Shown: positions 44,411 to 54,486 of the stretch, piece after piece
Numbering within the stretch: the first letter of the stretch is position 1
How the letters are laid out: each line of letters opens with the position of its first letter
Assembly: GCF_002252705.1 (NCBI RefSeq)
Contig: NZ_NQLA01000001.1
Coordinates: 162,417-226,416, forward strand
Length of the DNA stretch: 64,000 bases
Source of the DNA: Vulcanococcus limneticus LL
Lineage (GTDB): Bacteria > Cyanobacteriota > Cyanobacteriia > PCC-6307 > Cyanobiaceae
Direction: 5' to 3'
The notes under the pieces: generated by a model
Seen by the model: only the letters and a program-made list of their open reading frames with translations
Told to the model about the DNA's origin: nothing
The model's database searches: none
Program-made: the position numbers and the translations under genes

Positions 44411-44950
44411 TCACACCTTGAGGATGTCGGCTTCCTTCTCGGCCAGGTGCTTGTCGATCAGGGTGATGAACTTGTCGGTCAGCTTCTGAACCTTGTCCTG
44501 CTCGTCGCGGCTCTGGTCCTCGGAGAGCTCGGCCTCCTTCTCCTGCTTCTTCACCCTGTCAATGGCGTCGCGGCGGATGTTGCGCAGCGCCACCTTGCCT
44601 TCCTCGGCATATTTGGAGGCGAGCTTGCACAGATCCTTGCGCCGGTCCTCGGTGAGGGGAGGGATGTTGATGCGGATGCTGCGGCCGTCGTTGTTGCAGG
44701 TGAGGCCCAGGTCGCTGGTGGCGATTGCCTTCTCGATCACGTTGATCGAGCTGGCATCGAAGGGCTGGATCTGGATTGTGGAGGAATCGGGTGTCGAGAT
44801 TGTCGCTAGCGACTTGAGGGGCGTCTCGGCGCCGTAGTACTCCACGCTGATCTTGTCGAGCAGGGAGGGGTTGGCCCGGCCGGTGCGGATGGTGTTGAAG
44901 GTGCGCTGGGTGGCGTCCACCGACTTGCGCATGCTGGCTTCGAGATCCAT
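44411..44950 (-). CDS. frr: ribosome recycling factor
   Basis: Splits post-termination ribosomes with EF-G. The 179-residue protein has the two-domain RRF pattern: [32 protein letters not shown] at the N-terminus, [34 protein letters not shown] in the middle, and the C-terminal [23 protein letters not shown] 44950 is the conserved family start; a longer frame upstream is Pro/Ser-rich and lies in the pyrH-frr spacer. It follows pyrH by 67 bp in the usual order. Confidence 0.97.
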   Translation of the reverse strand: MDLEASMRKSVDATQRTFNTIRTGRANPSLLDKISVEYYGAETPLKSLATISTPDSSTIQIQPFDASSINVIEKAIATSDLGLTCNNDGRSIRINIPPLTEDRRKDLCKLASKYAEEGKVALRNIRRDAIDRVKKQEKEAELSEDQSRDEQDKVQKLTDKFITLIDKHLAEKEADILKV

Positions 44951-45017
44951 GGCGGGACTCAGGCGGGGATGACGAACGGGAACGGGGCCAGCTTGCTCCG
45001 GCGCGGAGCCGCTGGGC

Positions 45018-45731
45018 TCAGGTCGACGGGGTGATGCGGGTGCCGATCGGCTCGCCCGCCACGGCCCGGCCGATGTTGCCGGGGCCGAACAGGTCAAACA
45101 CCACGATGGGAATGGCGTTGTCCTTGCACAGGGCGATGGCGGTGCTGTCCATCACGCCCAGCTCGCCGCTGAGCACGTCCTGGAAGGTGAGGCTCTCGTA
45201 GCGGCGGGCATCGGGGTACTGGGCGGGGTCGCGGTCGTAGACCCCATCCACCTTGGTGGCCTTGAACACCACGTCGGCGCCGATCTCGGCGGCCCGCAGG
45301 GCGGCGGTGGTGTCGGTGGTGAAGAAGGGGTTGCCGCAACCGGCTCCGAAAATCACCACCCGGCCCTTCTCCAGGTGGCGGATCGCCTTGCGGCGGATAT
45401 AGGGCTCCGCCACCTCCTGCATCGAGATGGCGCTCTGCACGCGGGTGGGCACCCCGGCCCGCTCCAGGCCGTCCTGCAGGGTGATGGCGTTCATCACCGT
45501 GGCGAGCATGCCCACGTAGTCGGCGGTGGCCCGGTCCATGCCGGCGGCGCTGCCCTTGAGGCCGCGGAAGATGTTGCCGCCGCCCACCACGATCGCCACC
45601 TGGGCGCCGGTGGCCACCACCTGGGCCACGTCACTGGCGATCGATTGCACGATGGCGGGGTCGATTCCATACCCCTGATCACCCATCAGGGCCTCGCCGC
45701 TGAGCTTGAGCAACACGCGCCGGTAAGCCAT
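45018..45731 (-). CDS. pyrH: UMP kinase
   Basis: Phosphorylates UMP with ATP for pyrimidine nucleotide synthesis. The 237-residue amino-acid-kinase-fold protein has [13 protein letters not shown] at the N-terminus, [23 protein letters not shown] and the C-terminal GTRITPS. Its catalytic and UTP-feedback regions are full-length. It is upstream of frr, the common bacterial order, and downstream of cobO is another unit on the same strand. Confidence 0.97.
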   Translation of the reverse strand: MAYRRVLLKLSGEALMGDQGYGIDPAIVQSIASDVAQVVATGAQVAIVVGGGNIFRGLKGSAAGMDRATADYVGMLATVMNAITLQDGLERAGVPTRVQSAISMQEVAEPYIRRKAIRHLEKGRVVIFGAGCGNPFFTTDTTAALRAAEIGADVVFKATKVDGVYDRDPAQYPDARRYESLTFQDVLSGELGVMDSTAIALCKDNAIPIVVFDLFGPGNIGRAVAGEPIGTRITPST

Positions 45732-45818
45732 CGGTCTGCGCTCGCGGCATCATTCGGCCGAACAGTAGCAAGCGTGGGATCCGCGGCTGAAACCGCCGCT
45801 GGATGCTGCTTTGGCGCC

Positions 45819-46499
45819 TCAGTACTCGATGCCGGCCTGGGCCTTCACCCCCTGCTCACGGAAGGGGTGGCGCAGCAGCTTCATCTCGGTCACCAGGTCG
45901 GCCCGCTCCAGCAGGGCGGGCGGGGCGCCGCGGCCGGTGAGGGCCACGTGGGTGAGCTCCGGCCGCAGGGCCAGCCCCTCCAGCACCTGCTCCACCGCCA
46001 GATAGCCCAACTTGAGGGCCACATTCACCTCATCGAGCACCACCAGCTTGCGGCGCCCGTCAGCCAGGTAGTCGAGCGAGCGCCGCCAGGCCCGCTGCAC
46101 CAGCTCGCGGTCGCGCTCCCGGTCCTGGGTCTCCCAGGTGAAGCCCTCCCCCAGGGCGTGCCAGGCCAGGGCGTCGCCGAACAGCTCCAGGGCCTTGGCC
46201 TCCCCCGGCTGCCACCCGCCCTTAATGAACTGCACCACCGCCACCGACTCGCCATGGCCGAGGGTGCGCAGCACCAGCCCCAGGGCCGCAGTGGTCTTGC
46301 CCTTGCCGTCGCCGGTGAACACCAGCACGAGGCCCTTCTCCAACTTGCGCTCACCCACGCGCTGCTGCTGCACCTCCTTGCGGCGGGCCATCCGGCGCCT
46401 GTAGCCGTCCTGGTCGGCCTCGGGGGCCAGGTCACCGCCCGGGCCCAGCTCGGCGGCGACCTGATCGAGTTCGGTGTCCGGCACGGGTTGGGTGCTCAA
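45819..46499 (-). CDS. cobO: cob(I)alamin adenosyltransferase
   Basis: ATP:corrinoid adenosyltransferase of the CobA/CobO/BtuR type, late in cobalamin synthesis. The protein has 226 residues. The P-loop is VFTGDGKGKTTAALG; VVQFIKGGWQPGE, RKLVVLDEVNVALKLG and the C-terminal TGRGAPPALLERADLVTEMK are family signatures. Start TTG 46499 is preferred; an internal ATG (MARRKEVQQQR) would give a shorter enzyme that still keeps the P-loop. It lies 23 bp downstream of the tyrosine recombinase on the same strand. Confidence 0.92.
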   Translation of the reverse strand: MSTQPVPDTELDQVAAELGPGGDLAPEADQDGYRRRMARRKEVQQQRVGERKLEKGLVLVFTGDGKGKTTAALGLVLRTLGHGESVAVVQFIKGGWQPGEAKALELFGDALAWHALGEGFTWETQDRERDRELVQRAWRRSLDYLADGRRKLVVLDEVNVALKLGYLAVEQVLEGLALRPELTHVALTGRGAPPALLERADLVTEMKLLRHPFREQGVKAQAGIEY

Positions 46500-46522
46500 G
46501 CGGTGGGGGCACTCTGGCGGGC

Positions 46523-47887
46523 TCAGGCGGCCTGTTGGCGAAGGACGGCCCCTTCCGGGTTGCTGTCCACGCGTGCTCGCTCTGAGTTGCTGTCCGCGCG
46601 TGCCCGCGCTGGGTTGCCGTCCGCGCGTGCCCGTGCTGAGTTGCCGTCCGCGCGTGCCCGCGCGAGGGCCGTATCCACCGCCTGCTGCTGGTCGCGGCGG
46701 GTGATCCAGTGGTGGTAGGTGCGCGTGTGGATCGCCACCGAGTGGCCCATCATCCGTGCCGCCACCGTGTCGGGCAGGCCGATGTGGATCGTGCGCACGG
46801 CCCAGGCGTGGCGCAGGTCGTAGGGGGTGAGGGGCAGGTCGTAACGGCGGAACTGCTCGGCCACCCGCCGGCCCACCTGCTGCAGGGTTGTGCGGCGCAG
46901 GTCGGTGCTCACTGGCGGAAGGAGCTCGCGGGCCTCCCCCAGACGCTCCAGGCCGAAGTGCTCCACCCACTCCGGCTGGAACGGCCACACCTGGTGCTCG
47001 CCGGTCTTGGAGGTGGGCAGCACCCGGATCACCCGATCGCCGCCGGGGGCCAGGGCGGAGAGGTCGCTGAAGAACACCTCGTGGTTGCGCAGGCCGTAGG
47101 TGGCCATCAGCCCGTAGGCCAGGCGCCAGCCGGGGTTGGGGATGGCCTCGAGCGCCCCCAGGATCTGGCGATCACTCGGCAGCTGGCGGAACTGGGCGGC
47201 GTGCAGGCCGTAGCCGCCGGCCCGCTCGCCCCAGTCAGCCGGCAGGGCCAGTCCCTCGGCCCTGGCCAGGGCCGCCAGGGCGGTGCCGCACTGCTGGCGG
47301 CCGCGGGAGGCCAGGGGATAGCTCTCCAGCACGGCCTCGAGCAGGGGCAGGTGCAACAGAGCCTGGCCCTCGGCCTCGGCCTGGCGGCGCAGGCGGCGCA
47401 GGTAGGGGAGGTAGGCGGCGGTCCATGTGGTGCGGCTGCCGGCGGGGTTGCGGCGCCGGCGTGGATCGGTGCCGAAGGCCCGCTCAAAGCGCTGCAGGGC
47501 CGGTTCCAGGGCGATCCCGGCGGGTCCGCCCCGACCCACGCCGCCGCCGGGTGCGGCAGCTCCAGCGGCCCTGCGGGCGGACGCACCGGCGCCCTTGCCG
47601 CTGGCCGCTACCCCCCAGGCCTCCCAGCAGAATCGCTGTTGCTGGAGCTGTTGCAGCACCTGGCGCAGCCGCTGGCGGGCCAGGTCCAGACCCGCAGCAT
47701 CGGCCGCCAGGCCAAGGCTGAGGCGTTGCACCGGGCTGCGGCCGCTGCCGACCTTGCAGGGCAAGGGCCCCCGCAGGCCAAGGCGCTCGCCGCGGCGCTC
47801 CAGCCGCAGGGCCACGCCGCTCTCGGCCAGCAGGGCGTTGTGGCGGCGGATCTCCCCATCCAGCGGGTGCGGCGAGGGCGGCATCAC
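46523..47887 (-). CDS. tyrosine recombinase with C-terminal repeat tail
   Basis: A 454-residue phage-integrase-family protein. The catalytic residues can be followed: Arg in YGLRNHEV, the Lys-bearing beta strand near [11 protein letters not shown] in [11 protein letters not shown], His in MGHSVAIH and the nucleophile Tyr in RTYHHWI. The N-terminal half carries an SAM-like core-binding region with an Ala/Gly/Arg-rich insertion. The C-terminus consists of four 9-residue ARARADGNx repeats. No tRNA, attachment site or phage genes are nearby, and from memory the hemH-integrase-cobO order is conserved in picocyanobacteria, so it is probably a core, domesticated recombinase. Confidence 0.88.
   Translation of the reverse strand: MMPPSPHPLDGEIRRHNALLAESGVALRLERRGERLGLRGPLPCKVGSGRSPVQRLSLGLAADAAGLDLARQRLRQVLQQLQQQRFCWEAWGVAASGKGAGASARRAAGAAAPGGGVGRGGPAGIALEPALQRFERAFGTDPRRRRNPAGSRTTWTAAYLPYLRRLRRQAEAEGQALLHLPLLEAVLESYPLASRGRQQCGTALAALARAEGLALPADWGERAGGYGLHAAQFRQLPSDRQILGALEAIPNPGWRLAYGLMATYGLRNHEVFFSDLSALAPGGDRVIRVLPTSKTGEHQVWPFQPEWVEHFGLERLGEARELLPPVSTDLRRTTLQQVGRRVAEQFRRYDLPLTPYDLRHAWAVRTIHIGLPDTVAARMMGHSVAIHTRTYHHWITRRDQQQAVDTALARARADGNSARARADGNPARARADSNSERARVDSNPEGAVLRQQAA
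46559..46666 (-). repeat. 27-bp coding tandem repeat, four units
   Basis: Four consecutive 27-base units (46559-46585, 46586-46612, 46613-46639, 46640-46666), each ~85-95 per cent alike, in frame with the recombinase and encoding [13 protein letters not shown] 9-mers. They place four basic/acidic repeats at the very C-terminus, outside the catalytic core. Confidence 0.92.
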
Positions 47888-48027
47888 GGGGGCGCTCGGT
47901 GCCCGGCAGGGGCCCGACCCTATCGAGCCCGCCCGGCGCGGTCGAGGCCCCGGCGGCTTCGGACAGCGGGCCCACGGCCTGCAGGGTTACGCTCAGCGCC
48001 AACTCCCAAAGCTGGAACGAAGCGGGC

Positions 48028-49203
48028 ATGGCCAAGGTCGGCGTGGTGCTGCTGAACCTGGGCGGCCCGGAGCGCATCCAGGACGTCGGCCCCTTCCTCT
48101 ACAACCTGTTCGCCGATCCGGAGATCATCCGGCTGCCCAACCCGGCCCTGCAGAAACCCCTGGCCTGGCTGATCAGCAGCCTGCGCTCCGGCAAGTCCAA
48201 GGCGGCCTACGAGTCGATCGGCGGGGGCTCGCCCCTGCGCCGGATCACCGAGCAGCAGGCTCGCGAACTGCAGAGCACACTGCGCCAGCGCGGCATCGAG
48301 GCCACCAGCTACGTGGCGATGCGCTACTGGCACCCGTTCACCGAGTCGGCGGTGGCCGACATCAAGGCCGATGGCATCGAGCAGGTGGTGGTGCTGCCCC
48401 TCTACCCCCACTTCTCGATCAGCACCAGCGGCTCCAGCTTCCGGGAACTGCAGCGCCTGCGCCAGGCCGATCCCGCCTTCGCCAGGCTGCCGATCCGCTG
48501 CATCCGCAGCTACTACGACGATCCTGGCTACATCGGCGCCATGGCCGAGCTGATCGCCCGGGAGATCCAGGCCTGCCCCGATCCGGCCACGGCCCACGTG
48601 TTCTTCAGCGCCCACGGTGTGCCCAAGAGCTACGTCGAGGAGGCGGGCGATCCCTACCAGCAGGAGATCGAGGCCTGCGCCCGGCTGATCATGGAGAAGC
48701 TCGAGCGCGACCTGGGCCATCCCAATCCCTACACCCTGGCCTACCAGAGCAGGGTGGGTCCGGTGGAGTGGCTCAAGCCCTACACCGACGACGCCCTGCA
48801 CGAGCTGGGGGACCAGGGGGTGAAGGACCTGGTGGTGGTGCCGATCAGCTTCGTGAGCGAGCACATCGAGACCCTCGAGGAGATCGACATCGAGTACCGG
48901 GAGATCGCCACCGAGGCGGGGATCATCAACTTCCGCCGCGTGCCCGCCCTCGACACCACCGCCTCCTTCATCTCCGGCCTGGCCGATCTTGTGCAGCACG
49001 CCCTGGAGGGCCCGGAGGTCAACCTCGACCAGGCGGCGGCGCTGCCGAAGCGGGTCAAGCTCTACCCCCAGGACAAGTGGGCCTGGGGCTGGAACAACAG
49101 CTCCGAGGTGTGGAACGGCCGCTTGGCGATGCTCGGCTTTTCCGCTTTCCTGCTGGAGCTGATCAGCGGTCGCGGCCCCCTGCATGCGATTGGCCTGCTC
49201 TGA
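48028..49203 (+). CDS. hemH: ferrochelatase with C-terminal chlorophyll-binding (Hlip/CAB) helix
   Basis: Inserts Fe2+ into protoporphyrin IX to make heme. The 391-residue protein has the N-terminal [16 protein letters not shown], the metal/His region [16 protein letters not shown] and [15 protein letters not shown]. The C-terminal ~35 residues contain [13 protein letters not shown], the ExxNGRxAM chlorophyll-binding motif of high-light-inducible proteins, as a single membrane helix. The fusion is typical of cyanobacterial and plastid type-II ferrochelatases. ATG 48028. It is divergent from the recombinase (140 bp) and overlaps the M23 gene by 20 bp. Confidence 0.95.
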   Translation: MAKVGVVLLNLGGPERIQDVGPFLYNLFADPEIIRLPNPALQKPLAWLISSLRSGKSKAAYESIGGGSPLRRITEQQARELQSTLRQRGIEATSYVAMRYWHPFTESAVADIKADGIEQVVVLPLYPHFSISTSGSSFRELQRLRQADPAFARLPIRCIRSYYDDPGYIGAMAELIAREIQACPDPATAHVFFSAHGVPKSYVEEAGDPYQQEIEACARLIMEKLERDLGHPNPYTLAYQSRVGPVEWLKPYTDDALHELGDQGVKDLVVVPISFVSEHIETLEEIDIEYREIATEAGIINFRRVPALDTTASFISGLADLVQHALEGPEVNLDQAAALPKRVKLYPQDKWAWGWNNSSEVWNGRLAMLGFSAFLLELISGRGPLHAIGLL

Positions 49204-49783
49204 TTCCCGCCGGCGGTGGGTGTGGACCGCTGCCCGGAGCGGTACCCGTTCGGGGGCGGCCGGTTTTGCTGCCCTGCTGGGGCTGACGGCCCTGGCCCTG
49301 GGTCCCCTCGCGCGGCCGGCCCTGGCGGAGCTGCGCTGGCGCCAGGGGGTGTTCCCGGTGGCCACCTTCCTGGGCTACACCAGCCACTTCGGCCAGCGGG
49401 TGGGCCCGAGTGGCCGCAGCGAGCCCCACTACGGCCTCGACATCGCGGCGCCGATGGGCTCGCCGATCCGCAGCTGGTGGGGCGGGGTGGTGGCCGATGT
49501 GATCGACGATGGCGCCTGCGGTGTGGGCCTGGTGATCACCTCGGGTCCCTACGAGCACATCTACTGCCACCTCTCGGGCTCGGCCGCCGGCGGGGTGTAT
49601 CGCAGCGGCCCGGTGGCCCTTGGGCCGGGCATGGCCGTGCGTGGCGGCCAGCTGATCGGCCATGTGGGCATGAGCGGCCGCACCACCGGGCCCCACCTGC
49701 ACTGGGGCATCCGCTACCAGGGCCGCTGGCTCAATCCCGGCGCGATTCTCAAGGCCATGGCCCGGGCGCGCAGTGCCCGCTGA
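49184..49783 (+). CDS. secreted M23 peptidase (LytM/NlpD-like)
   Basis: A peptidoglycan endopeptidase candidate of 199 residues. The signal peptide spans the hydrophobic segment [14 protein letters not shown]. The M23 zinc ligands are HYGLD (HxxxD) and HLHWG (HxH); the catalytic core between them is compact. The start ATG 49184 lies inside the hemH 3' end in another frame; a start just downstream would still leave the signal peptide. It sits between hemH and ilvB with a 66-bp spacer before ilvB. Confidence 0.88.
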   Translation: MRLACSDSRRRWVWTAARSGTRSGAAGFAALLGLTALALGPLARPALAELRWRQGVFPVATFLGYTSHFGQRVGPSGRSEPHYGLDIAAPMGSPIRSWWGGVVADVIDDGACGVGLVITSGPYEHIYCHLSGSAAGGVYRSGPVALGPGMAVRGGQLIGHVGMSGRTTGPHLHWGIRYQGRWLNPGAILKAMARARSAR

Positions 49784-49849
49784 GCCGCCCACTCCCCGAG
49801 CCAGACCTTAGGGTTGTTCCTATCGTTTCGATCTCCACCCGCTGAAGTC

Positions 49850-51703
49850 GTGACCGTTACGTCCGTTTCTCCAGCGGCCCCCGCCGCCATCCAGTCGTAT
49901 CCCGCCCGCGTCAACGGCGGCTATGCCCTGATGGACGCGCTGCACCGCCACGGGGTGGAGCACATCTTTGGCTACCCCGGCGGGGCGATCCTGCCGATCT
50001 ACGACGAGCTGCACAAGGCCGAGGCCCGCGGCTGGCTCAAGCACATCCTGGTGCGCCACGAGCAGGGCGGCACCCACGCGGCCGATGCCTACGCCCGCGC
50101 CACCGGCAAGGTGGGCGTGTGCTTCGGCACCTCCGGTCCCGGTGCCACCAACCTCGTCACCGGCATTGCCACCGCCCAGATGGACTCGGTGCCGATGGTG
50201 GTGATCACCGGCCAGGTGCCGCGGGCGGCGATCGGCACCGACGCCTTCCAGGAGACCGACATCTTCGGCATCACCCTGCCGATCGTGAAGCACTCCTGGG
50301 TGGTGCGCGACCCCCGTGACATCGGCCGGATCGTGGCCGAGGCCTTCCTGATCGCAGCAAGCGGCCGGCCTGGCCCGGTGCTGATCGACGTGCCCAAGGA
50401 CGTGGGCGTCGAGGAGTTCGACTACACCCCCGTGGAGCCCGGCACGGCCATCCCCGCCGGCTTCCAGCTCTCGCCGGCGCCCCGGCCCGAGAGGATCGCG
50501 CAGGCGCTGGAGCTGATCCGCCAGGCCCGTCGGCCCCTGCTGTATGTGGGCGGCGGTGCCATCAGCAGCGGCGCCCACCAGGCCGTGAAACAGCTGGCCG
50601 AGCGCTTCCGCCTGCCGGTCACCACCACGCTGATGGGCAAGGGCGCCTTCGATGAGCTCCACCCCCTGGCGGTGGGGATGCTGGGCATGCACGGCACCGC
50701 CTACGCCAACTTCGCCGTCACCGAGTGCGATCTGCTGATCGCGGTCGGCGCTCGCTTTGACGACCGGGTCACGGGCCGGCTGGACAGCTTCGCCCCCCGG
50801 GCCCAGGTGATCCACATCGACATCGATGCCGCCGAGGTGGGCAAGAACCGGGTGCCGGAGGTGCCCGTGGTGGCCGACGTGAAGCAGGCCCTCGAGCAGC
50901 TGCTGGCAGCCTCGGAGGGTGATGGCTCCGCTGGCCGTACCGAGGCCTGGCTGGAGCGCATCAACACCTGGAAGCACCACTACCCACTGGTGGTGCCTGC
51001 CCCCGAGGGGGAGATCGCCCCCCAGGAGGTGGTGACCCTGCTGCAGGAGCTGGCCCCCAGCGCCTACATCACCACCGACGTGGGCCAGCACCAGATGTGG
51101 GCCGCCCAGTTCCTGCACACCGGCCCGCGCCGCTGGATCAGCTCGGCGGGCCTGGGCACCATGGGCTTCGGCATGCCTGCCGCCATGGGCGTGCAGACGG
51201 CTTTCCCCGATGCCCAGGTGATCTGTGTGGCGGGCGATGCCAGCATCCTGATGAACATCCAGGAGCTCGGCACCCTCAGCCAGTACGACCTGCCGGTGAA
51301 GGTGGTGGTGATCAACAACGGCTGGCAGGGGATGGTGCGCCAGTGGCAGGAGAGCTTCTACGGCGAGCGCTACTCCGCTTCCGAGATGACCGACGGCATG
51401 CCGAACTTCCCGGCCCTGGCCGAGGCCTTCGGCGTGCGCGGCGTGAAGATCAGCGAGCGCTCCGAGCTGCGCCAGCGCCTGGCTGAGGCCCTGGCCCACC
51501 CCGGCCCGGCCTTCATCGAGGTGCAGGTGCGCCGCAACGAGAACTGCTACCCGATGGTGCCTCCGGGTGCCAGCAACGCCCAGATGGTGGGTCTGCCCAG
51601 TCACCCCGAGCTGGCGATCGACACCACGCGCCAATGCAACAGCTGCGGCAACACCACCGTGAGCTCCAGCCTCTACTGCCCCAATTGCGGCGCCAAGCTC
51701 TGA
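49850..51703 (+). CDS. ilvB: acetolactate synthase large subunit with C-terminal zinc ribbon
   Basis: ThDP-dependent enzyme that makes acetolactate for branched-chain amino acids. The 617-residue protein has the catalytic Glu in [13 protein letters not shown], the FAD-binding region and the ThDP motif [12 protein letters not shown]. After the family's usual C-terminus ([13 protein letters not shown]) an extra segment carries four cysteines at 596, 599, 610 and 613 (CNSCG and CPNCG), a zinc-ribbon pattern. Start GTG 49850. No ilvN is adjacent. Domain added to the enzyme is the notable feature. Confidence 0.94.
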   Translation: MTVTSVSPAAPAAIQSYPARVNGGYALMDALHRHGVEHIFGYPGGAILPIYDELHKAEARGWLKHILVRHEQGGTHAADAYARATGKVGVCFGTSGPGATNLVTGIATAQMDSVPMVVITGQVPRAAIGTDAFQETDIFGITLPIVKHSWVVRDPRDIGRIVAEAFLIAASGRPGPVLIDVPKDVGVEEFDYTPVEPGTAIPAGFQLSPAPRPERIAQALELIRQARRPLLYVGGGAISSGAHQAVKQLAERFRLPVTTTLMGKGAFDELHPLAVGMLGMHGTAYANFAVTECDLLIAVGARFDDRVTGRLDSFAPRAQVIHIDIDAAEVGKNRVPEVPVVADVKQALEQLLAASEGDGSAGRTEAWLERINTWKHHYPLVVPAPEGEIAPQEVVTLLQELAPSAYITTDVGQHQMWAAQFLHTGPRRWISSAGLGTMGFGMPAAMGVQTAFPDAQVICVAGDASILMNIQELGTLSQYDLPVKVVVINNGWQGMVRQWQESFYGERYSASEMTDGMPNFPALAEAFGVRGVKISERSELRQRLAEALAHPGPAFIEVQVRRNENCYPMVPPGASNAQMVGLPSHPELAIDTTRQCNSCGNTTVSSSLYCPNCGAKL

Positions 51704-51711
51704 AGCCCCTG

Positions 51712-52125
51712 GTGCCCACTCCCCCCAGGCGGCTGAACTGGCTTCTCGTCTTTGCGGCGGGCGGGCTGATCGGCCTGCTGGCCCTCGCACCCCTGCTGCT
51801 GCCACTGCCGGCTCTTGCGGCCGAAGTGCTGCAGGTCCGCAGCGGCACCCTGCTGCAGATCGGCGACCACAACCGCAGCTATTCCGTGGAGCTGGCCTGC
51901 GTGGCCGTGGCGCCCGCTGATGACGCGGCCGCCGCAGCCTGGCTGCGCCAGGTCCTGCCGCGCCGCAGCCGCGTCAACCTGCGGCCCCGCGGTTCCGACG
52001 AGGGCACCCTGCTGGCCTCCGTGCAGCGCCTCTCAGGCGGCAGTGGCTCCGAGCAGCGCCTGGACCTGGGGCAGGGCCTGGTGGCAGCGGGCCTGGCCAC
52101 CCCCCTGCCAAACTGCGGCGGCTGA
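51712..52125 (+). CDS. small exported protein, nuclease-like fold possible
   Basis: A 137-residue protein with a clear signal peptide/anchor (LNWLLVFAAGGLIGLLALAP, then LPALAAEVLQV). The mature part (LQVRSGTLLQIGDHNRSYSVELACVAV, then WLRQVLPRRSRVNLRPRGSD, then GLVAAGLATPL) is reminiscent of a truncated SNase/thermonuclease beta barrel. The usual catalytic Arg-Asp-Glu set is not complete, so nuclease activity is doubtful. GTG 51712, 8 bp after ilvB. Confidence 0.6.
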   Translation: MPTPPRRLNWLLVFAAGGLIGLLALAPLLLPLPALAAEVLQVRSGTLLQIGDHNRSYSVELACVAVAPADDAAAAAWLRQVLPRRSRVNLRPRGSDEGTLLASVQRLSGGSGSEQRLDLGQGLVAAGLATPLPNCGG

Positions 52126-52160
52126 AGCCAGCTGCTGAGCTCAGCCCCCACCCGATCTCC

Positions 52161-52370
52161 ATGGGCCTGAACCGCACCGCCAAGGGCATCGTGCTCGTCC
52201 CCAGCCTGCTGCTGGGGGGCGCCTTTCTGGCCGCGGCGGCCTGGGGAGAGGCCGGCTCCAACCGACCGCTGGCGATCGGCCTGGGGGCCGCGCTGATGGG
52301 GGCCGGTCTGCTGGCCCAGCTGTTACCGGAGCAGGCCCCCGAGAACCCGGAGTTCGACGAGGGGCGCTGA
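52161..52370 (+). CDS. small two-helix membrane protein
   Basis: A 69-residue frame from ATG 52161 with two hydrophobic helices (GIVLVPSLLLGGAFLAAAAW and LAIGLGAALMGAGLLAQLL) and an acidic tail (PENPEFDEGR). It is a typical cyanobacterial conserved small protein; no function known. It follows the exported protein by 35 bp. Confidence 0.55.
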   Translation: MGLNRTAKGIVLVPSLLLGGAFLAAAAWGEAGSNRPLAIGLGAALMGAGLLAQLLPEQAPENPEFDEGR

Positions 52371-52402
52371 TCCCTCCGGCCTGGGGGGGTCTCCCCCGTT
52401 GC

Positions 52403-53170
52403 CTATTTGCCCGGCGTGGGAGCCGCGGCAGGGCCGCCCTTGCCCTGGTTCTCGCGCACCAGGCGGAAGTAGTCCTGGGTCGGGAAGATCACGTAGCTGT
52501 CCTCGGGTGACTTGATGATTTCCCGCAGCACGGCGGTGAGATCGGCCACCTGGGGCTGAAGTTTGCTCTTGTCGGGCATCTTGGCCAGGGCCTTCTGCAG
52601 CTCGTCGTAGCTGAGGAAGAACACACCGCGGGGTCCCTTGGGCGTGTTGATCGTCAGGAACGGCTTGGCGAAGAACACCGGCACGCTCAGGCCCTCTTCG
52701 ATCTGCTTGTCGTTGAGGCCCTGCTGCTTGAGCATCGCCACGGCCTGCTGCCGGTCGCGCGGGTTGACCACCACCGGCGCCACCAGCGGCTTGGTCTTGT
52801 CCTTGAGTTGCTTGTTGAGCTCGACCACCCGCTCGTTCATCACGTTCAGGGGGATCGCCAGCACCTGGGCCTTGGCCCCCGGGCTCGCCTTGCGCAGGTT
52901 GGCCAACTCCTCATCGGCCTTGGCGCGCTCCAGGTAGAGGGGCAGCAGGAGGGCCTTCTCGCGGGGGATCGGCAGGGGAATGCCCTTGTCATCCGCCAGC
53001 ACGAAGACCGGGATCACCTCCAGCTTCTTGAGCGCCTCGGCCTCCGGGATCGCCAGGGCCCGGCCTGGGACCGTCAGGGTCAGCCCGGCGCCGAGCAGCA
53101 GGCCGAGCAGTCCCCGGGGGAACCTGCGGCACCTCCCACCGGAGCGGGCATGGGAGCGGCGGGCCTGCAT
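52403..53170 (-). CDS. Tic22-like periplasmic protein
   Basis: A 255-residue precursor with a signal peptide (FPRGLLGLLLGAGLTLTVPGRALA). The mature part matches the Tic22 family: VIPVFVLADDKGIPLPI, then VFFAKPFLTINTPKGPRGVFFLSYDELQKAL. In plastids Tic22 acts in protein import; the cyanobacterial protein lies in the periplasm/thylakoid and is linked to outer membrane biogenesis. The start is ATG 53170. Divergent from the next gene by 65 bp. Confidence 0.85.
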   Translation of the reverse strand: MQARRSHARSGGRCRRFPRGLLGLLLGAGLTLTVPGRALAIPEAEALKKLEVIPVFVLADDKGIPLPIPREKALLLPLYLERAKADEELANLRKASPGAKAQVLAIPLNVMNERVVELNKQLKDKTKPLVAPVVVNPRDRQQAVAMLKQQGLNDKQIEEGLSVPVFFAKPFLTINTPKGPRGVFFLSYDELQKALAKMPDKSKLQPQVADLTAVLREIIKSPEDSYVIFPTQDYFRLVRENQGKGGPAAAPTPGK

Positions 53171-53235
53171 ACGACCAACTGTGGAAAGGGTGAGCCTAGT
53201 CAGGTGAATCGGCCTAGCTTGCTGCGGCTGGGACG

Positions 53236-54486
53236 GTGCACGGCATGACCACCGCCGAGGTCACGCCCGCCGCTGGAAGTACCGCCGCCAGGGTCACCAT
53301 CGCCAAGGAGACGCCCCACGCCATGTCGCCCCTGCTGGCCAGCCGCCATCCCCGGTTCGGGCACCTGCTGCCCGGCCTCGGCCTGGCGGCGGTGCTGCTC
53401 GGCAGCCAGGGTCTGGCGGCCAGCAGCCCCCTGCCCAGCACCGTGCGCCTGCTGCTGCCGAGCGAGGGCCTGCTGGCCGGGCTGGGCGACGGACTGCGCC
53501 GCGGGTATGGCCTGGCCATGGAGCAGGCCCGCGCCTGCGGCCTGGAGCCGCCCGGTCTGGGCCTCGGCTGGTTGCCCCCCGGTGCCGATCCGGAGCGGGC
53601 CCTGGCCAGCCTGGCCCGCTCCCAGCTGGTGATCGCCCCGCCTGCTGCCCCCCTGGAGCCCTACGGACGCCTGGCGGAACAGCAGCGGCTCACGGTGTTG
53701 CTGCCCCTGCAGCGGGGCAGTTCCCTGGAGCGCCTGCCCCAGCTGCCGGGGTCTGACCGTCTCTGGCCCCTGGTGCCGGCCCGCAGTCTGGTGGCCGACC
53801 GCCTGGCCCAGGGGCTGCTGGCGGCCAACAGGGGCAGTGTGATGGTGGTGCGGGACCGCAGCGGTGAGGCCAGGGCCCTGGCCGAGCGCTTCAGTGCCAG
53901 CCTGCGCACCGGCGGCGGTCGCACCACCGGCGTGCAGGACGATCCCCTGGCCATTGACGCCAAGGACGCCAAGGCGCTCGCCCAGTTGCGGGCTGATGTG
54001 GACTGGTATCGCCCCCAGGCCCTGGTGGTGTTCACCCGCCCAGGCAGCGGCCTGGCCCGGGCGCTGCGCCAGGCGTCCTGGCCCGCCGAGCTGGTGCTGG
54101 CCTGGCCCTTCCCGCTGCAGTCCACCCAGGAGATCGGGCCGACGGCCCAGCTGGGGGTGGATCCCCAGGGCCGGGGCGAGGGCTGGCCGGCGTTCGAGCG
54201 CAGCTTCCAGGCCCGCTGGGGCTACCGGCCGGCCCTGGTGGAGGCCGCTGGCTACGACACCGGCCAGCTCACGGCCCTGGCCTCCCTGGCCCCGGACGGC
54301 CGGCCGGGCTGGGATCTGGCCTGGTTCCGGCCCCTGGGCCGCAGCCTGCCGCTGTGTGAGGCGATCCGGGCGCGGCGCAGCGGCCAGACCGTGCGCCCCC
54401 GCGGCGCGGCCAGCCGCCTGGACCAGACGGCCGCTACCCCCCCCACCGCCACGCTCCAGCTCACCCCCGTCCCCGCCCAGCCATGA
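53236..54486 (+). CDS. type I periplasmic-binding-fold protein (LivK-like)
   Basis: A protein of about 390-416 residues with a signal peptide (LLPGLGLAAVLLGSQGLAAS) and a type I periplasmic-binding fold: SLARSQLVIAPPAAP, then VMVVRDRSGEARALAERF, then YRPALVEAAGYDTGQL. This fold serves amino-acid ABC transporters and receptors. No permease or ATPase is adjacent. Start uncertain (GTG 53236, ATG 53245 or ATG 53323). It overlaps ppsA by 4 bp (ATGA), the first link of a four-gene chain. Confidence 0.75.
   Translation: MHGMTTAEVTPAAGSTAARVTIAKETPHAMSPLLASRHPRFGHLLPGLGLAAVLLGSQGLAASSPLPSTVRLLLPSEGLLAGLGDGLRRGYGLAMEQARACGLEPPGLGLGWLPPGADPERALASLARSQLVIAPPAAPLEPYGRLAEQQRLTVLLPLQRGSSLERLPQLPGSDRLWPLVPARSLVADRLAQGLLAANRGSVMVVRDRSGEARALAERFSASLRTGGGRTTGVQDDPLAIDAKDAKALAQLRADVDWYRPQALVVFTRPGSGLARALRQASWPAELVLAWPFPLQSTQEIGPTAQLGVDPQGRGEGWPAFERSFQARWGYRPALVEAAGYDTGQLTALASLAPDGRPGWDLAWFRPLGRSLPLCEAIRARRSGQTVRPRGAASRLDQTAATPPTATLQLTPVPAQP

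Noticed and set aside
46523..47887. Integrase as evidence of a prophage or genomic island
   Set aside because: Neighbours are core biosynthetic genes with no att repeats, tRNA or phage genes; composition matches the surroundings.
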